Source: Chloroflexi bacterium CFX4 (lineage in GTDB: Bacteria > Chloroflexota > Anaerolineae > Aggregatilineales > UBA2796). From it: a DNA stretch of 64,000 nt. The notes under the pieces were generated by a model, which was given only the letters and a program-made list of their open reading frames with translations, had not been told where the DNA came from and ran no database searches. Position 1 is the stretch's first letter. Every line of letters starts with the position of its first letter. Positions 17,776 through 25,214 of the stretch are shown one piece after another. A program made the translations under genes and the position numbers. Where the stretch lies: assembly GCA_021404685.1 (NCBI GenBank), contig QWHC01000012.1:1-64000 (forward strand), read 5' to 3'.

Positions 17776-18945
17776 CTACAAAGCGCTCCTTAAGACGCGC
17801 AGCCAGTTTCCGTGAGCAATTGCGACCAAGTCCGCTTGAGTATACCCACGCTGCCGCAGTGCTGCGATCACTTTGGGCAGATCGGCTATCGTATCTACGC
17901 CTTGCGGTGCATGGAACGCGCCAAAGCCGCCGTCCAGATCAGAGCCGAGCGCCACATGCGCGCAGGTGCCAAGCCGCTGGCAAACGTAGTCAATGCTATC
18001 TGCCACATCGTCCAACGTGAAGGTTGTGCCGCGCCGCCGCTGATAAAAGCCGCTATACAGTCCAATGCCGATCACGCCGCCGCGTTCCGCCAATGCCCCG
18101 ATCTGATCGTTCGACAGGGCGCGCTGGCTCTCCAAAAAGTGGCGCGGAATGCCATGTGAATAGATGAGCGCACCTTGCCAATGCCGCAGGCAATCCCAAA
18201 ATGCCTGCTCCGCCAAATGCGCCGTATCCAGCAGCACGCGGTAGGCGCCCATTTCCCGCAACAGTGCCTCACCTTGCGCGCTCAAGCCGCTTGGTTCGGC
18301 GTTGCCACCAGCATACTGCGTCCGCATCCATGCAAGGGCAACGCAGCGCAAGCCGCGCTCGTACCAAAAGCCAAATTCGGCGGGCGTGCGGATCGGATCA
18401 GCACCTTCCATGCTCAGCAAAATGGCAATGCGGCGCGCTTCAGGTGGCACGCTTGGATGCCATGTCGTGAGGGCATTATCAAGGTCATCGGTGCTGCGAA
18501 TCAGCACGCCACGCCCACTCCGTGCCGCGAATGCCTCTATATCTGCCAGCATCCGCAGCGCCCAAGCGTGCGCCTCATCAGCAGTGGCGTAGTTGGCAAC
18601 CTGTAAAGCAGCGCTGACCGCACGGCGTGGCATCACGAAAATGACTCCGAACAAGACTGCAAGCTGCGCGCTCAGCAATTCGGGCAAGCCGAGCATCGCC
18701 CTGCCTGCGATGCGCTCAACAGTTCGCCCTGACTCGGCGGCACGTGTGAGGTAGGCGCTGCGCGTATAATCGCGCCCATAGCCCGTGATGTTCCAGCCTA
18801 GGTCGAGGTGTGCGTCAATGAGCGGGAGCAAGTCAGATTCTGCGTGGACAGTGGTGACTCGGCGACTCAGAGCTGTGCCAGCGGCAGCCAGTGCCGCCAA
18901 ACGCAAAAACTGCCGCCGTGAAAGCGACTCGAAATCGGAGGTCAT
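17776..18945 (-). CDS. Membrane-dipeptidase family (M19) zinc dipeptidase, Tat-exported
   Basis: A 389 aa exported peptidase of the renal dipeptidase family. The N-terminus carries a twin-arginine signal, SRRQFLRLAALAAAG (about residues 8-22). The first zinc ligands appear in LIDAHLDLGWN, later ligands in LLSMEGAD and ILYSHGIPRHF-like segments, and the end GYTQADLVAIAHGNWLRVL is typical of the family. It probably cleaves dipeptides or D-amino-acid-containing peptides outside the membrane. I chose the Met at 18945 (AGGA 9 bases upstream) over Met 18951 and over a much longer frame to 19122 that would overlap the DM13 gene. Confidence 0.87.
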   Translation of the reverse strand: MTSDFESLSRRQFLRLAALAAAGTALSRRVTTVHAESDLLPLIDAHLDLGWNITGYGRDYTRSAYLTRAAESGRTVERIAGRAMLGLPELLSAQLAVLFGVIFVMPRRAVSAALQVANYATADEAHAWALRMLADIEAFAARSGRGVLIRSTDDLDNALTTWHPSVPPEARRIAILLSMEGADPIRTPAEFGFWYERGLRCVALAWMRTQYAGGNAEPSGLSAQGEALLREMGAYRVLLDTAHLAEQAFWDCLRHWQGALIYSHGIPRHFLESQRALSNDQIGALAERGGVIGIGLYSGFYQRRRGTTFTLDDVADSIDYVCQRLGTCAHVALGSDLDGGFGAFHAPQGVDTIADLPKVIAALRQRGYTQADLVAIAHGNWLRVLRSAL

Positions 18946-19064
18946 GGGCATTCCTTTGCGGGTGTTAGGTTCAGAGTGTACCATAGGCTGCCGATGGTGC
19001 GCTACAAGGCACCGTACAGAAAGGGCGCTCCTACGCAGCCTACGGTTGAGAGAGGCCGTGCCCG

Positions 19065-19658
19065 TTAGTTCACACTCTGAAGTGGCGCAACGCTGAACAA
19101 CACACCGAAGGCGCGGCACCAAATCACGACGCTGTTCTGCCCTGATAGATCGAGGTTAGCGGGAATTTCGTAATTTTGGTTGCCGCGGTTGCCTTTCAGG
19201 CGTGCCAGCTCAATATAGCCTGTGCTGACAGCTTCCGCAGCCGTTTTGGGATCGGTGCTGGGCGAGAAGTAGACGAACAAATCAGGACCGTTGGTCACGG
19301 TGAAATTTTCCAAGCGTAGCAGATAGCTACCGTCAGGCTGGCGGTACAGGATTGCCTCACCGCTGCCCTTGTGGAAACTATCCGCATCACGGAAACTACC
19401 ACGCCGCACTGCAACGGGTGCATCTGCGCTTTCGGGCATTGGTTCGGTCATTGTCTGCTCAAGCTGCGCGGCACTGACCATTGTTGCCTCTGCCTGAGGG
19501 CGCGTAAGGTTCGGCGGCAAGGTGGCGTTGGCAGCCATTGGGAATGCTTCATCCACCGTTTGGCTGAGGAACAGCGGCGAGACAAGCCACCACGCAAGGG
19601 CAAGCCCACCGATAACGACGATTACACCAACAGCGATTAGTAAGGGATTACGCTTCAT
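19065..19658 (-). CDS. DM13-domain membrane-anchored protein
   Basis: A 197 aa protein with one N-terminal membrane helix (about residues 7-28) and an external domain matching DM13: RRGSFRDADSFHKGSGEAIL, then LLRLENFTVTNGPDLFVYFS, then NYEIPANLD and VVIWCRAFGVLFSVA near the end. DM13 domains are proposed to have a redox or electron-transfer role; the conserved C-terminal cysteine is present here. AGGAG lies 8 bases before the Met at 19658, while the Met at 19664 is too close to it. It is about 120 bases upstream of the dipeptidase in the same direction. Its substrate is unknown. Confidence 0.82.
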   Translation of the reverse strand: MKRNPLLIAVGVIVVIGGLALAWWLVSPLFLSQTVDEAFPMAANATLPPNLTRPQAEATMVSAAQLEQTMTEPMPESADAPVAVRRGSFRDADSFHKGSGEAILYRQPDGSYLLRLENFTVTNGPDLFVYFSPSTDPKTAAEAVSTGYIELARLKGNRGNQNYEIPANLDLSGQNSVVIWCRAFGVLFSVAPLQSVN

Positions 19659-19750
19659 CAGCATGACTCCTGAATTAGGCGGTACGCATACCACAGAGCC
19701 TATCAGGGCGGCATGTCTTTCTTAGCGGCGCTAGGCGGTTAATGTGCGGC

Positions 19751-20401
19751 TCATGTATTGCCGTCGGCAGTGCGAATATCCACCGTACAGGGCAGGTTAT
19801 GCGTTGAACAGGTCGGCGCGTTGGGCAGCGTAACGTCTTTGGCGCGCAGCATGGCGCTCACCGCGCACATCGGCAAGCCAATCACATTGGTCAGGCAGCC
19901 GTCAAGGTGCGCTACGGGCTTAAAGTCAGGGTCTTGCACGGCATAGCCGCCGGCTTTATCGAACGGTTCGCCGCTGGCAACATACGCCTCAATCTCGGCA
20001 TCGCTGTAATCGCGCATGTAGACTGTGGTGATGGTGAGGGTAGTCTGCACTTCGCCCGTGGCATAATCGCGTAGGGCAACACCGCTGTAGACGTGGTGTG
20101 GCTTGCCGCGCAGTTGGCGCAGCATGGCACGCGCTTCATCGGATGTTTCGGGCTTGCCGATGATCTTGCCGTCCAAGACAACGGTTGTATCCGCCGTCAG
20201 CACGTAGGTTTCAGGCATCAGGCGTTCCGCTGGAATCGCCATTGCCTTGGTGCGGCACAAGCGCAGCACATAAGCATCGGCAGCCTCAGCGGGCAGCGGC
20301 GTCTCGTCAATGTCCGGGCGGGCTACCTCGAAAGATAGCCCAGCAGCAGTGACTAAGGCACGGCGGCGCGCCGAGCTAGAGCCAAGGATCAGGGGTGGCA
20401 T
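19751..20401 (-). CDS. maf: Maf-like nucleoside triphosphate pyrophosphatase
   Basis: A 216 aa house-cleaning pyrophosphatase hydrolysing non-canonical or methylated NTPs such as dTTP and UTP. The N-terminal LILGSSSARRRALVTAAGL, the DIDETP loop, TADTTVVLDGKIIGKPE with the catalytic acidic residues, and DKAGGYAVQD are all present. The last 25 residues (with two Cys) extend slightly past the usual end. It follows the FKBP gene by 11 bases and so belongs to the same transcript. Confidence 0.92.
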   Translation of the reverse strand: MPPLILGSSSARRRALVTAAGLSFEVARPDIDETPLPAEAADAYVLRLCRTKAMAIPAERLMPETYVLTADTTVVLDGKIIGKPETSDEARAMLRQLRGKPHHVYSGVALRDYATGEVQTTLTITTVYMRDYSDAEIEAYVASGEPFDKAGGYAVQDPDFKPVAHLDGCLTNVIGLPMCAVSAMLRAKDVTLPNAPTCSTHNLPCTVDIRTADGNT

Positions 20402-20412
20402 GGGTGTTCAGC

Positions 20413-21009
20413 CTAGTTCTTACGCAGTTGATCAAGGTCTTCTTCGTCTTCGTCGAAGTCATCCTCGAAATCGTCATCCTCAAAGTCGTCATCCTCGAAA
20501 TCGTCTTCGTCGAACATATCCTCGAAGTCGTATTCGGTGCCATGCACATGACCATGCGCGATTTCTTCAGGGGTTGCCTCTCGCAAGCTGAGGACTTCGA
20601 CATCAAAGAATAGCGTTTCGCCTGCCAACGGGTGGTTGTAATCCAGCGTGATGCTCTCCGCGCTCACCTCACGGATAACAGCCTCAGTGTAGTTATCTTC
20701 GGCATCTGCCAGCGTCACAACCATGCCTGCTGTGAGCGGCACATCGGTCGGGAACTCAGCGCGTGGCAGCACTTCAGTATCCTCTGGGTCGTATTCGCCG
20801 TAGCCTTCGGCGGGCGAGACTTGCACGCGCTTGGTTTCACCCACGCGCATCCCGCTTAGCTCACGCTCTAGACCGGGGATGATATTGCCTGCGCCGTGCA
20901 GGTATTCCAGTGGGTCTTCTGCGTCGGACTCGTCTACCACTTCACCATTTTCAAGTTTCAGTGTGTAGGCAAGGGCGACGACAACATTGTTTTGGATAGT
21001 ATCGGGCAT
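20413..21009 (-). CDS. SlyD-like FKBP-type peptidyl-prolyl isomerase with acidic tail
   Basis: A 198 aa prolyl isomerase/chaperone. The FKBP fold begins VALAYTLKLENGEVVDES; the Ile-Pro-Gly-Leu segment NIIPGLERELSGMRVGE and the insert-in-flap domain (about residues 70-125) place it with SlyD. After a short His-containing segment (HGHVHG) the tail becomes almost purely Asp/Glu/Phe, with FEDDD units encoded by a 15-bp tandem repeat at about 20453-20511. SlyD tails are usually His/Cys-rich and bind nickel; an acidic tail may instead bind divalent metals or basic proteins. AAGGA precedes the Met at 21009; the longer frame to 21159 would pass the promoter. Confidence 0.88.
   Translation of the reverse strand: MPDTIQNNVVVALAYTLKLENGEVVDESDAEDPLEYLHGAGNIIPGLERELSGMRVGETKRVQVSPAEGYGEYDPEDTEVLPRAEFPTDVPLTAGMVVTLADAEDNYTEAVIREVSAESITLDYNHPLAGETLFFDVEVLSLREATPEEIAHGHVHGTEYDFEDMFDEDDFEDDDFEDDDFEDDFDEDEEDLDQLRKN
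20453..20511 (-). repeat. 15-bp tandem repeat encoding the acidic FKBP tail
   Basis: About four imperfect copies of a 15-base unit (TCGAAATCGTCATCC on the plus strand) encode FEDDD-like pentapeptides in the tail of the FKBP protein. Slippage could change tail length. Confidence 0.6.
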
Positions 21010-21054
21010 AGGGCTTCCTTTTTTCGCGGCATTACTGCCTTCAAGCAGCCCTGT

Positions 21055-21083
21055 ATTATAGCGTGCCGAGAGGTATCTGTACA
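21055..21083 (-). promoter_or_regulatory. Promoter of the FKBP-maf transcript
   Basis: On the minus strand TGTACA (21083-21078), 17 bases, then a perfect TATAAT (21060-21055). The start near 21048 gives a leader of about 40 nt before the ATG at 21009. Confidence 0.6.
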
Positions 21084-21118
21084 GGCATGGCTTTGGGTGG
21101 AAGGCGTAACGCCGCGCC

Positions 21119-21508
21119 CTAGAACGGCAGCAAACGCCCAACCAAGCGCTGCAACACATTTTGGCGCAGGCTCACTTGCATGGCGTTGGCAGCCCGCTGC
21201 GGATCACGTTCGGCAGTGGCGCGCCGCATTATGCGGATGACGGTGTAATACCAAAAATTCAGGCTGCCGGGCTGCTCAGGCTGCTTGGCGATCAGGAAGG
21301 CACTGCCATCCCGCGCTTTGGCGGAAAGAATCTGCCGCCCTTCAGCGCGCAGTGCCTCAATGTACTGCTCAAGGCTGCCGCCTTGTGTGGTGCGCGTTGC
21401 TTCGGGCAGCAGACGGAAAGTCTGCGCGCTCAGGTCTACCACACCCTGATAAGCGATGTAGTCGCCTTCGGTCTTGGCAGAGATGAAGGTGATGTTTGGC
21501 TGGCTCAC
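21119..21508 (-). CDS. Small protein of unknown function in the folD-mpg operon
   Basis: A 129 aa protein I do not recognise. It begins MSQPNITFISAKTEGDYIAYQG and is mainly mixed beta and helix, with a Gln/Arg-rich C-terminal helix (QRAANAMQVSLRQNVLQRLV). It has no signal peptide, no membrane helix and no cysteine. The start is GTG at 21508 with AAGGGG about 9 bases upstream, 13 bases after the mpg stop; the longer frame to 21586 would overlap mpg. It is the third gene of a folD-mpg-unknown operon, so a link to DNA repair or one-carbon metabolism is possible but unproven. Confidence 0.65.
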   Translation of the reverse strand: MSQPNITFISAKTEGDYIAYQGVVDLSAQTFRLLPEATRTTQGGSLEQYIEALRAEGRQILSAKARDGSAFLIAKQPEQPGSLNFWYYTVIRIMRRATAERDPQRAANAMQVSLRQNVLQRLVGRLLPF

Positions 21509-21521
21509 GCTAAAAAACCCC

Positions 21522-22148
21522 TTATGCTTTTGAAAACTGTGGCTTTGAAACGTGCGGATTATCCGCAATCCACCACCGCCACGCAATAGAGAACCACGGT
21601 TCAGGCACGCGCTTGCCCAGCCCGATCCGTGCGCCTGTCCGCACAGCGGAATCAGGCACAGGCGTGCCTGCTGTGATCCACAAGCCGTTGTCCTGTGTGG
21701 TCATATCCAGCTTGTTGTGAGCGCCCGTGATGCCGAGTGCAGCCGTCAGGCGCGCCGGTCCGCTCGTCCATTCACGCTGAGGGCGACCGCTGCGCTGCGC
21801 CGCGATGTGTTCAATGCCTTCCAACGGCTCCACAGCACGGATCAAGGCAGCGGCAGGCGTCTCAGCAGGCTCGGCAACTACATTCAACAACCAATGCATC
21901 CCATAAGTCAGGTAGACGTAAGCATGTCCTGCCTCGCCATACATCGGCAGATTGCGCGGCGTGCGTTTGGCGCGCCCGTGTGAGGCAAGATCGTCCGTAC
22001 CGCTGTATGCCTCAGTCTCCACGATACGAGCGCGGATGAGCGTTCCATCGGCAAGGCGGCGCACCAAGACCGCACCGAGCAAATCGCGTGCGACGCGGGT
22101 GGCGTGTTGCGCGTAAAATTCACGGGTCAGCGGTGGGTAGGCGTTCAT
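21522..22148 (-). CDS. 3-methyladenine DNA glycosylase (MPG/AAG family)
   Basis: A 208 aa base-excision repair enzyme that removes alkylated or deaminated purines from DNA. The family core is visible: LTREFYAQHATRVARDLLGA at the N-terminus, then RIVETEAYSGTDDLASHGRAK with the catalytic Glu, then MYGEAGHAYVYLTYGMHWLLN, and PVEPL-like RAVEPLEG. The length matches the compact bacterial family. It overlaps the folD stop by the ATGA arrangement at 22145-22148, so translation is coupled. There is nothing odd in the sequence. Confidence 0.92.
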   Translation of the reverse strand: MNAYPPLTREFYAQHATRVARDLLGAVLVRRLADGTLIRARIVETEAYSGTDDLASHGRAKRTPRNLPMYGEAGHAYVYLTYGMHWLLNVVAEPAETPAAALIRAVEPLEGIEHIAAQRSGRPQREWTSGPARLTAALGITGAHNKLDMTTQDNGLWITAGTPVPDSAVRTGARIGLGKRVPEPWFSIAWRWWIADNPHVSKPQFSKA

Positions 22149-23032
22149 GAGAGGCTGCGCTCTGCCGCCTTGATTGTGTTCTCAAGCAGCATGGCAATTG
22201 TCATCGGTCCAACACCGCCCGGCACCGGCGTGATGGCACCTGCCACCTGCCGCGCTGCCTCAAAGTCCACATCACCCACCAAGCGCGAGCCATCTTTGGC
22301 GCTTGAGTCAGGCACGCGGTTGGTGCCAACATCAATGACCAGCGCGCCCGCCTTAATCCAATCGCCCTTCACCATTTGCGGACGTCCAACCGCTGCCACC
22401 AGAATATCGGCGCGGCGAATTACATCAGGCAGATCGCGGGTGCGGCTGTGGCAGATCGTCACGGTACAATCGCGTTTGGTCAGCAGCAGCGCGCAAGGCA
22501 TCCCAACAATGTTGCTCCTGCCTAGCACAACGGCGTTAGCGCCAGCAAAGGGCGCATCGTATGCCTCCAGCAGGCGCATGACACCGGCTGGCGTGGCGGG
22601 CAAAAAATCTGGCTCGCGCCCTTTCATCGCCAGGCGACCGATGTTCAGCGGATGAAAGCCATCCACATCCTTCGCCGTGCTGATCAGGCTTAGCACGCGC
22701 TGCTCATCAAGGGGCGCGGGCAGCGGCAACTGCACCAAGATGCCGTGTACATCCGCACGCGCATTGAGCGACTCGACCAATGCCTCAAGGTCTGCCTGTG
22801 AGGTTTCGGCGGGCAGCTCATAGTAAAACGACTCAATGCCGACTTCGGCGCAGGCTTTGCGTTTCATGCGGACGTAAGTGTGTGAGGCGGGATTATCGCC
22901 AACCAGCACGGCAGCCAAGCCGCCGCGCACACCGCGTTCGGCAAGCGCTGTGGCGCGTGCCGCCACTTCGGCGCGGATTTGAGCAGCAACTGCCTTACCA
23001 TCAATCAGTTTTGCAAATGTTTCGGCGCTCAT
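22145..23032 (-). CDS. folD: Bifunctional methylenetetrahydrofolate dehydrogenase / cyclohydrolase
   Basis: A 295 aa cytosolic enzyme interconverting methylene-, methenyl- and 10-formyl-tetrahydrofolate. The Tyr-X3-Lys active-site segment (YVRMKRKA), the LVQLPLP loop, KDVDGFHPLNIGRL and the NADP-binding VVLGRSNIVGMP, followed by PGGVGPMTIAML near the end, are all intact. The start at 23032 has AGGA 9 bases upstream; an in-frame Met at 23062 is less likely. It is first in a three-gene operon with the glycosylase and a small unknown gene. Confidence 0.95.
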   Translation of the reverse strand: MSAETFAKLIDGKAVAAQIRAEVAARATALAERGVRGGLAAVLVGDNPASHTYVRMKRKACAEVGIESFYYELPAETSQADLEALVESLNARADVHGILVQLPLPAPLDEQRVLSLISTAKDVDGFHPLNIGRLAMKGREPDFLPATPAGVMRLLEAYDAPFAGANAVVLGRSNIVGMPCALLLTKRDCTVTICHSRTRDLPDVIRRADILVAAVGRPQMVKGDWIKAGALVIDVGTNRVPDSSAKDGSRLVGDVDFEAARQVAGAITPVPGGVGPMTIAMLLENTIKAAERSLS

Positions 23033-23210
23033 AAAGTTTTTTCCTGTCCTGTGGCTTTGCAAAAGGCATTTCAGCCTAGGAGAAGTCTAACGCACTTTGA
23101 TGTCTTTATCATCTTCACAGGCTTTTCACAAAACTTTCACAGTTTAACGCACGCAATAAGAAAAGACCATGCTAACCTTAACGAAAGTAATTGCAGGTTT
23201 GGAGTTATCT

Positions 23211-23621
23211 ATGCCACAAAATTTAGCGTGGTTGATTGAAAAGCAGGTCATCATAACCCATCTGGTAGGGGATATACCCCTAGAAGAATCACAGGCAGTC
23301 AATCTTGAAATGGCAGCCTACCTCGATGCAGGTGCGCCACCGGTGCATATCCTTGCGGATATTAAACAGATGGGCAGGTTTCCCCTCAATCTGATTGCAG
23401 CGCGGAAAACAACCACCTACCTGCAACATCCCAACCTTGGCTATATCGCCGTCTATGGCGCCTCTGGCATAACCAGCAGTTTCGTCCAAATGCTGATGGG
23501 TTTGGCGGGTGTCAAGGCGCGCTTTGTGCGTGATTACGCTGAGGGTATTGCCTATCTGGCGCAGCATGATCGACGCATTAAGGCAGCATTGGAGGCAGGG
23601 ACTATTCCAACACAGGCATAA
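23211..23621 (+). CDS. Tandem paralogue 1, unknown 136 aa protein
   Basis: A 136 aa soluble protein of unrecognised family. It begins MPQNLAWLIEKQVIITHLVG; a beta strand, an acidic helix (LEESQAVNLEMAAYLDAG), the strand PPVHILADI, then TTYLQHPNLGYIAVYG, a helix, KARFVRDYAEGIAYL and a C-terminal helix with RIKAALEAG. The order of strands and helices resembles SpoIIAA-like/STAS domains, but this is only a fold-level guess. There is no signal peptide and no cysteine. GGAG is 6 bases before the ATG. Of copies 1-3 it is the most different. Confidence 0.7.
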   Translation: MPQNLAWLIEKQVIITHLVGDIPLEESQAVNLEMAAYLDAGAPPVHILADIKQMGRFPLNLIAARKTTTYLQHPNLGYIAVYGASGITSSFVQMLMGLAGVKARFVRDYAEGIAYLAQHDRRIKAALEAGTIPTQA

Positions 23622-23727
23622 CGGTTGCGTTGTAGGCGTGCCATTCCTAAACGCTTTTATCAAAAATGTGCGTTAATGTGCCAAATAAGAGAAGCATTGG
23701 TAACATTAGCAAAGACTGGAGTGATCT

Positions 23728-24138
23728 ATGCCGCAGAATATCGCTTGGCTGATCGAGAAGCAAATCATCATTATCTATGCCACCGGTGATGTAACCCTTG
23801 AAGAAATGCAGGCAAACGATGCTGAAATGGCAGCCTACCTAGCCGCAGGCGATCCGCCAGTACATATGCTTGCGGATATTAAAGATTTGGGTAGGTTTCC
23901 CTTTGACCTGATCGGATTGCGAAAAACGACCACCTACCTGCAACATCCCAACCTTGGGCATATCGCTGTTTATGGCGCCTCCCGCATGGCGAGCAGTTTT
24001 GCCCAGATGATAGTGAGTTTGGCAGGCGTCAAGGCGCGCTTTGTGCGGGATTATGTGGATGCAATTAACTACCTGGCGCAGCACGATCCGCGCATTAAGG
24101 AGGCGTTGGAGGCAGGCACTATTCCCAAAGAGGCATAA
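23728..24138 (+). CDS. Tandem paralogue 2, unknown 136 aa protein
   Basis: Same family and layout as its neighbours: MPQNIAWLIEK start, acidic helix, PPVHMLADIKDLGRFPFDL, TTYLQHPNLGHIAVYGASRM, RFVRDYVDAINYLAQHDPRI. From residue 43 to the end it differs from copy 3 at only about eight positions, whereas the first 42 residues differ at about half. A GGAG-like site (CTGGAGTGATCT) precedes the ATG. Its leader keeps part of the repeat seen before copies 1 and 3. Function unknown. Confidence 0.7.
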   Translation: MPQNIAWLIEKQIIIIYATGDVTLEEMQANDAEMAAYLAAGDPPVHMLADIKDLGRFPFDLIGLRKTTTYLQHPNLGHIAVYGASRMASSFAQMIVSLAGVKARFVRDYVDAINYLAQHDPRIKEALEAGTIPKEA

Positions 24139-24257
24139 TGTCTGTAGTGTAGCGATGCAATCCTAAAATTTTTCACAATAATTTCATGGTTCAGTGCGCT
24201 AAGGGAAAAAGATTATGCTAACCTTAGCGAAAGTTGCTGTAATCTTTGGAGCGATCT

Positions 24258-24680
24258 ATGCCACAAAATTCAAGTTGGTTGATTGAGAAGTATGTCATCA
24301 TAGCCTATGTGATTGGTGATATAACGGTTGAGGAAATGCAGGCGGCGGATGGCGAAGTTGTCGCACGCCTCTCTGAAGGTGAACCGCCAGTACATATGCT
24401 TGCGGATATTAAAGATATGGGCAGGTTTCCCTTCGATTTAATTGGTTTGCGGAAGACAACCACCTACCTGCAACATCCCAACCTTGGGCATATCGCCGTC
24501 TATGGCGCCTCGCGCATGGCGAGCAGCTTTGCCCAAATGCTGATGAGCTTGGCAGGCGTCAAGGTGCGCTTCGTGCGCGACTATACAGACGCACTTAACT
24601 ATCTGGCGCAGCACGATCCGCGCATTAAGGAGGCGTTGGAGGCAGGCGCTATTCCCAAAGAGGCGCAACGCGATTTTTAG
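24258..24680 (+). CDS. Tandem paralogue 3, unknown 140 aa protein
   Basis: A 140 aa member of the same family, four residues longer at the C-terminus (ending KEAQRDF). The start MPQNSSWLIEK at 24258 has GGAG 8 bases upstream; an in-frame Met four codons earlier lies within that site. Its C-terminal two thirds are nearly identical to copy 2, including a 45-base block with no change (CTGGCGCAGCACGATCCG onward), while the N-terminal third is diverged. Its leader is almost identical to that of copy 1. Function unknown. Confidence 0.7.
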   Translation: MPQNSSWLIEKYVIIAYVIGDITVEEMQAADGEVVARLSEGEPPVHMLADIKDMGRFPFDLIGLRKTTTYLQHPNLGHIAVYGASRMASSFAQMLMSLAGVKVRFVRDYTDALNYLAQHDPRIKEALEAGAIPKEAQRDF

Positions 24681-24723
24681 AGGCGGCAAGTGCAGTGCTA
24701 GAGAAAATCCGAGAGACCTTATT

Positions 24724-25134
24724 ATGCCGCAGATCGTCAAATGGCTGGTTGATGATATTGTCATTTTCTCGCAAGCTATTGGCGATCTGGACGCGGCTGA
24801 TATTCAGGCGACGGATGCTAAAATCCAATCCATACTTGAGCGCGGCACCCCGCCGGTGCATGTCCTGACGGATGCAAGGCAGGTCGGCAAGTTTCCGCTT
24901 GATCTGGTTGGACTGCGTCGAATGGTGAACTCACTGCGTAATCCTAGACTGGGCTACACCGTCATTTACGGCGCACCGCAGCTTGCCGCCAACTTTGGGC
25001 AGATGCTCATGCGCTTGGCAGGCGTGCGTGGGCAATTCGTGCGTGATTATGACGCGGCGATCAGCTTCTTGGCAGCGCAAGATGAGCGCATCAAGCAGCG
25101 GTTGGCAGCAGGGCAGATTCCCACCGAATCATAA
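24724..25134 (+). CDS. Tandem paralogue 4, diverged 136 aa protein
   Basis: The most distant copy, beginning MPQIVKWLVDDIVIFSQAIG. It keeps the framework PPVHVLTDARQVGKFPLDLVGLR (only the first part is strictly shared), the YTVIYGAPQL strand, and GQFVRDYDAAISFLAAQDERIK. Its leader is short (43 bases after copy 3) and lacks the repeated upstream element, so it is probably transcribed with copy 3. A GAGA site precedes the ATG. The SH3 protein gene follows 80 bases later. Function unknown. Confidence 0.68.
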   Translation: MPQIVKWLVDDIVIFSQAIGDLDAADIQATDAKIQSILERGTPPVHVLTDARQVGKFPLDLVGLRRMVNSLRNPRLGYTVIYGAPQLAANFGQMLMRLAGVRGQFVRDYDAAISFLAAQDERIKQRLAAGQIPTES

Positions 25135-25214
25135 CGCTGCCCTGCTTGCACAGTGAATTGATTCCGCTTATGCTTAGGGCAGGTTCTATTGGCTCTCGGC
25201 ATGGAGCGTTTCTT

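Larger units (their letters stand above)
23160..25134 (+). repeat. Tandem array of four paralogous genes with repeated leaders
   Basis: Four genes of one family stand head to tail (starts 23211, 23728, 24258, 24724). The first three also share their upstream DNA: ATGCTAACCTTAACGAAAGT (23169) and ATGCTAACCTTAGCGAAAGT (24214) are nearly identical, with a weaker match near 23697. The whole unit of leader plus gene, about 500 bases, was therefore duplicated. Long identical DNA blocks inside copies 2 and 3 suggest recent duplication or gene conversion. Confidence 0.75.

Noticed and set aside
23160..25134. CRISPR array or transposon-driven repeat as explanation of the tandem repeats.
   Set aside because: The repeat unit is about 500 bases and each contains an intact gene with synonymous changes; there are no short direct repeats with spacers and no transposase.
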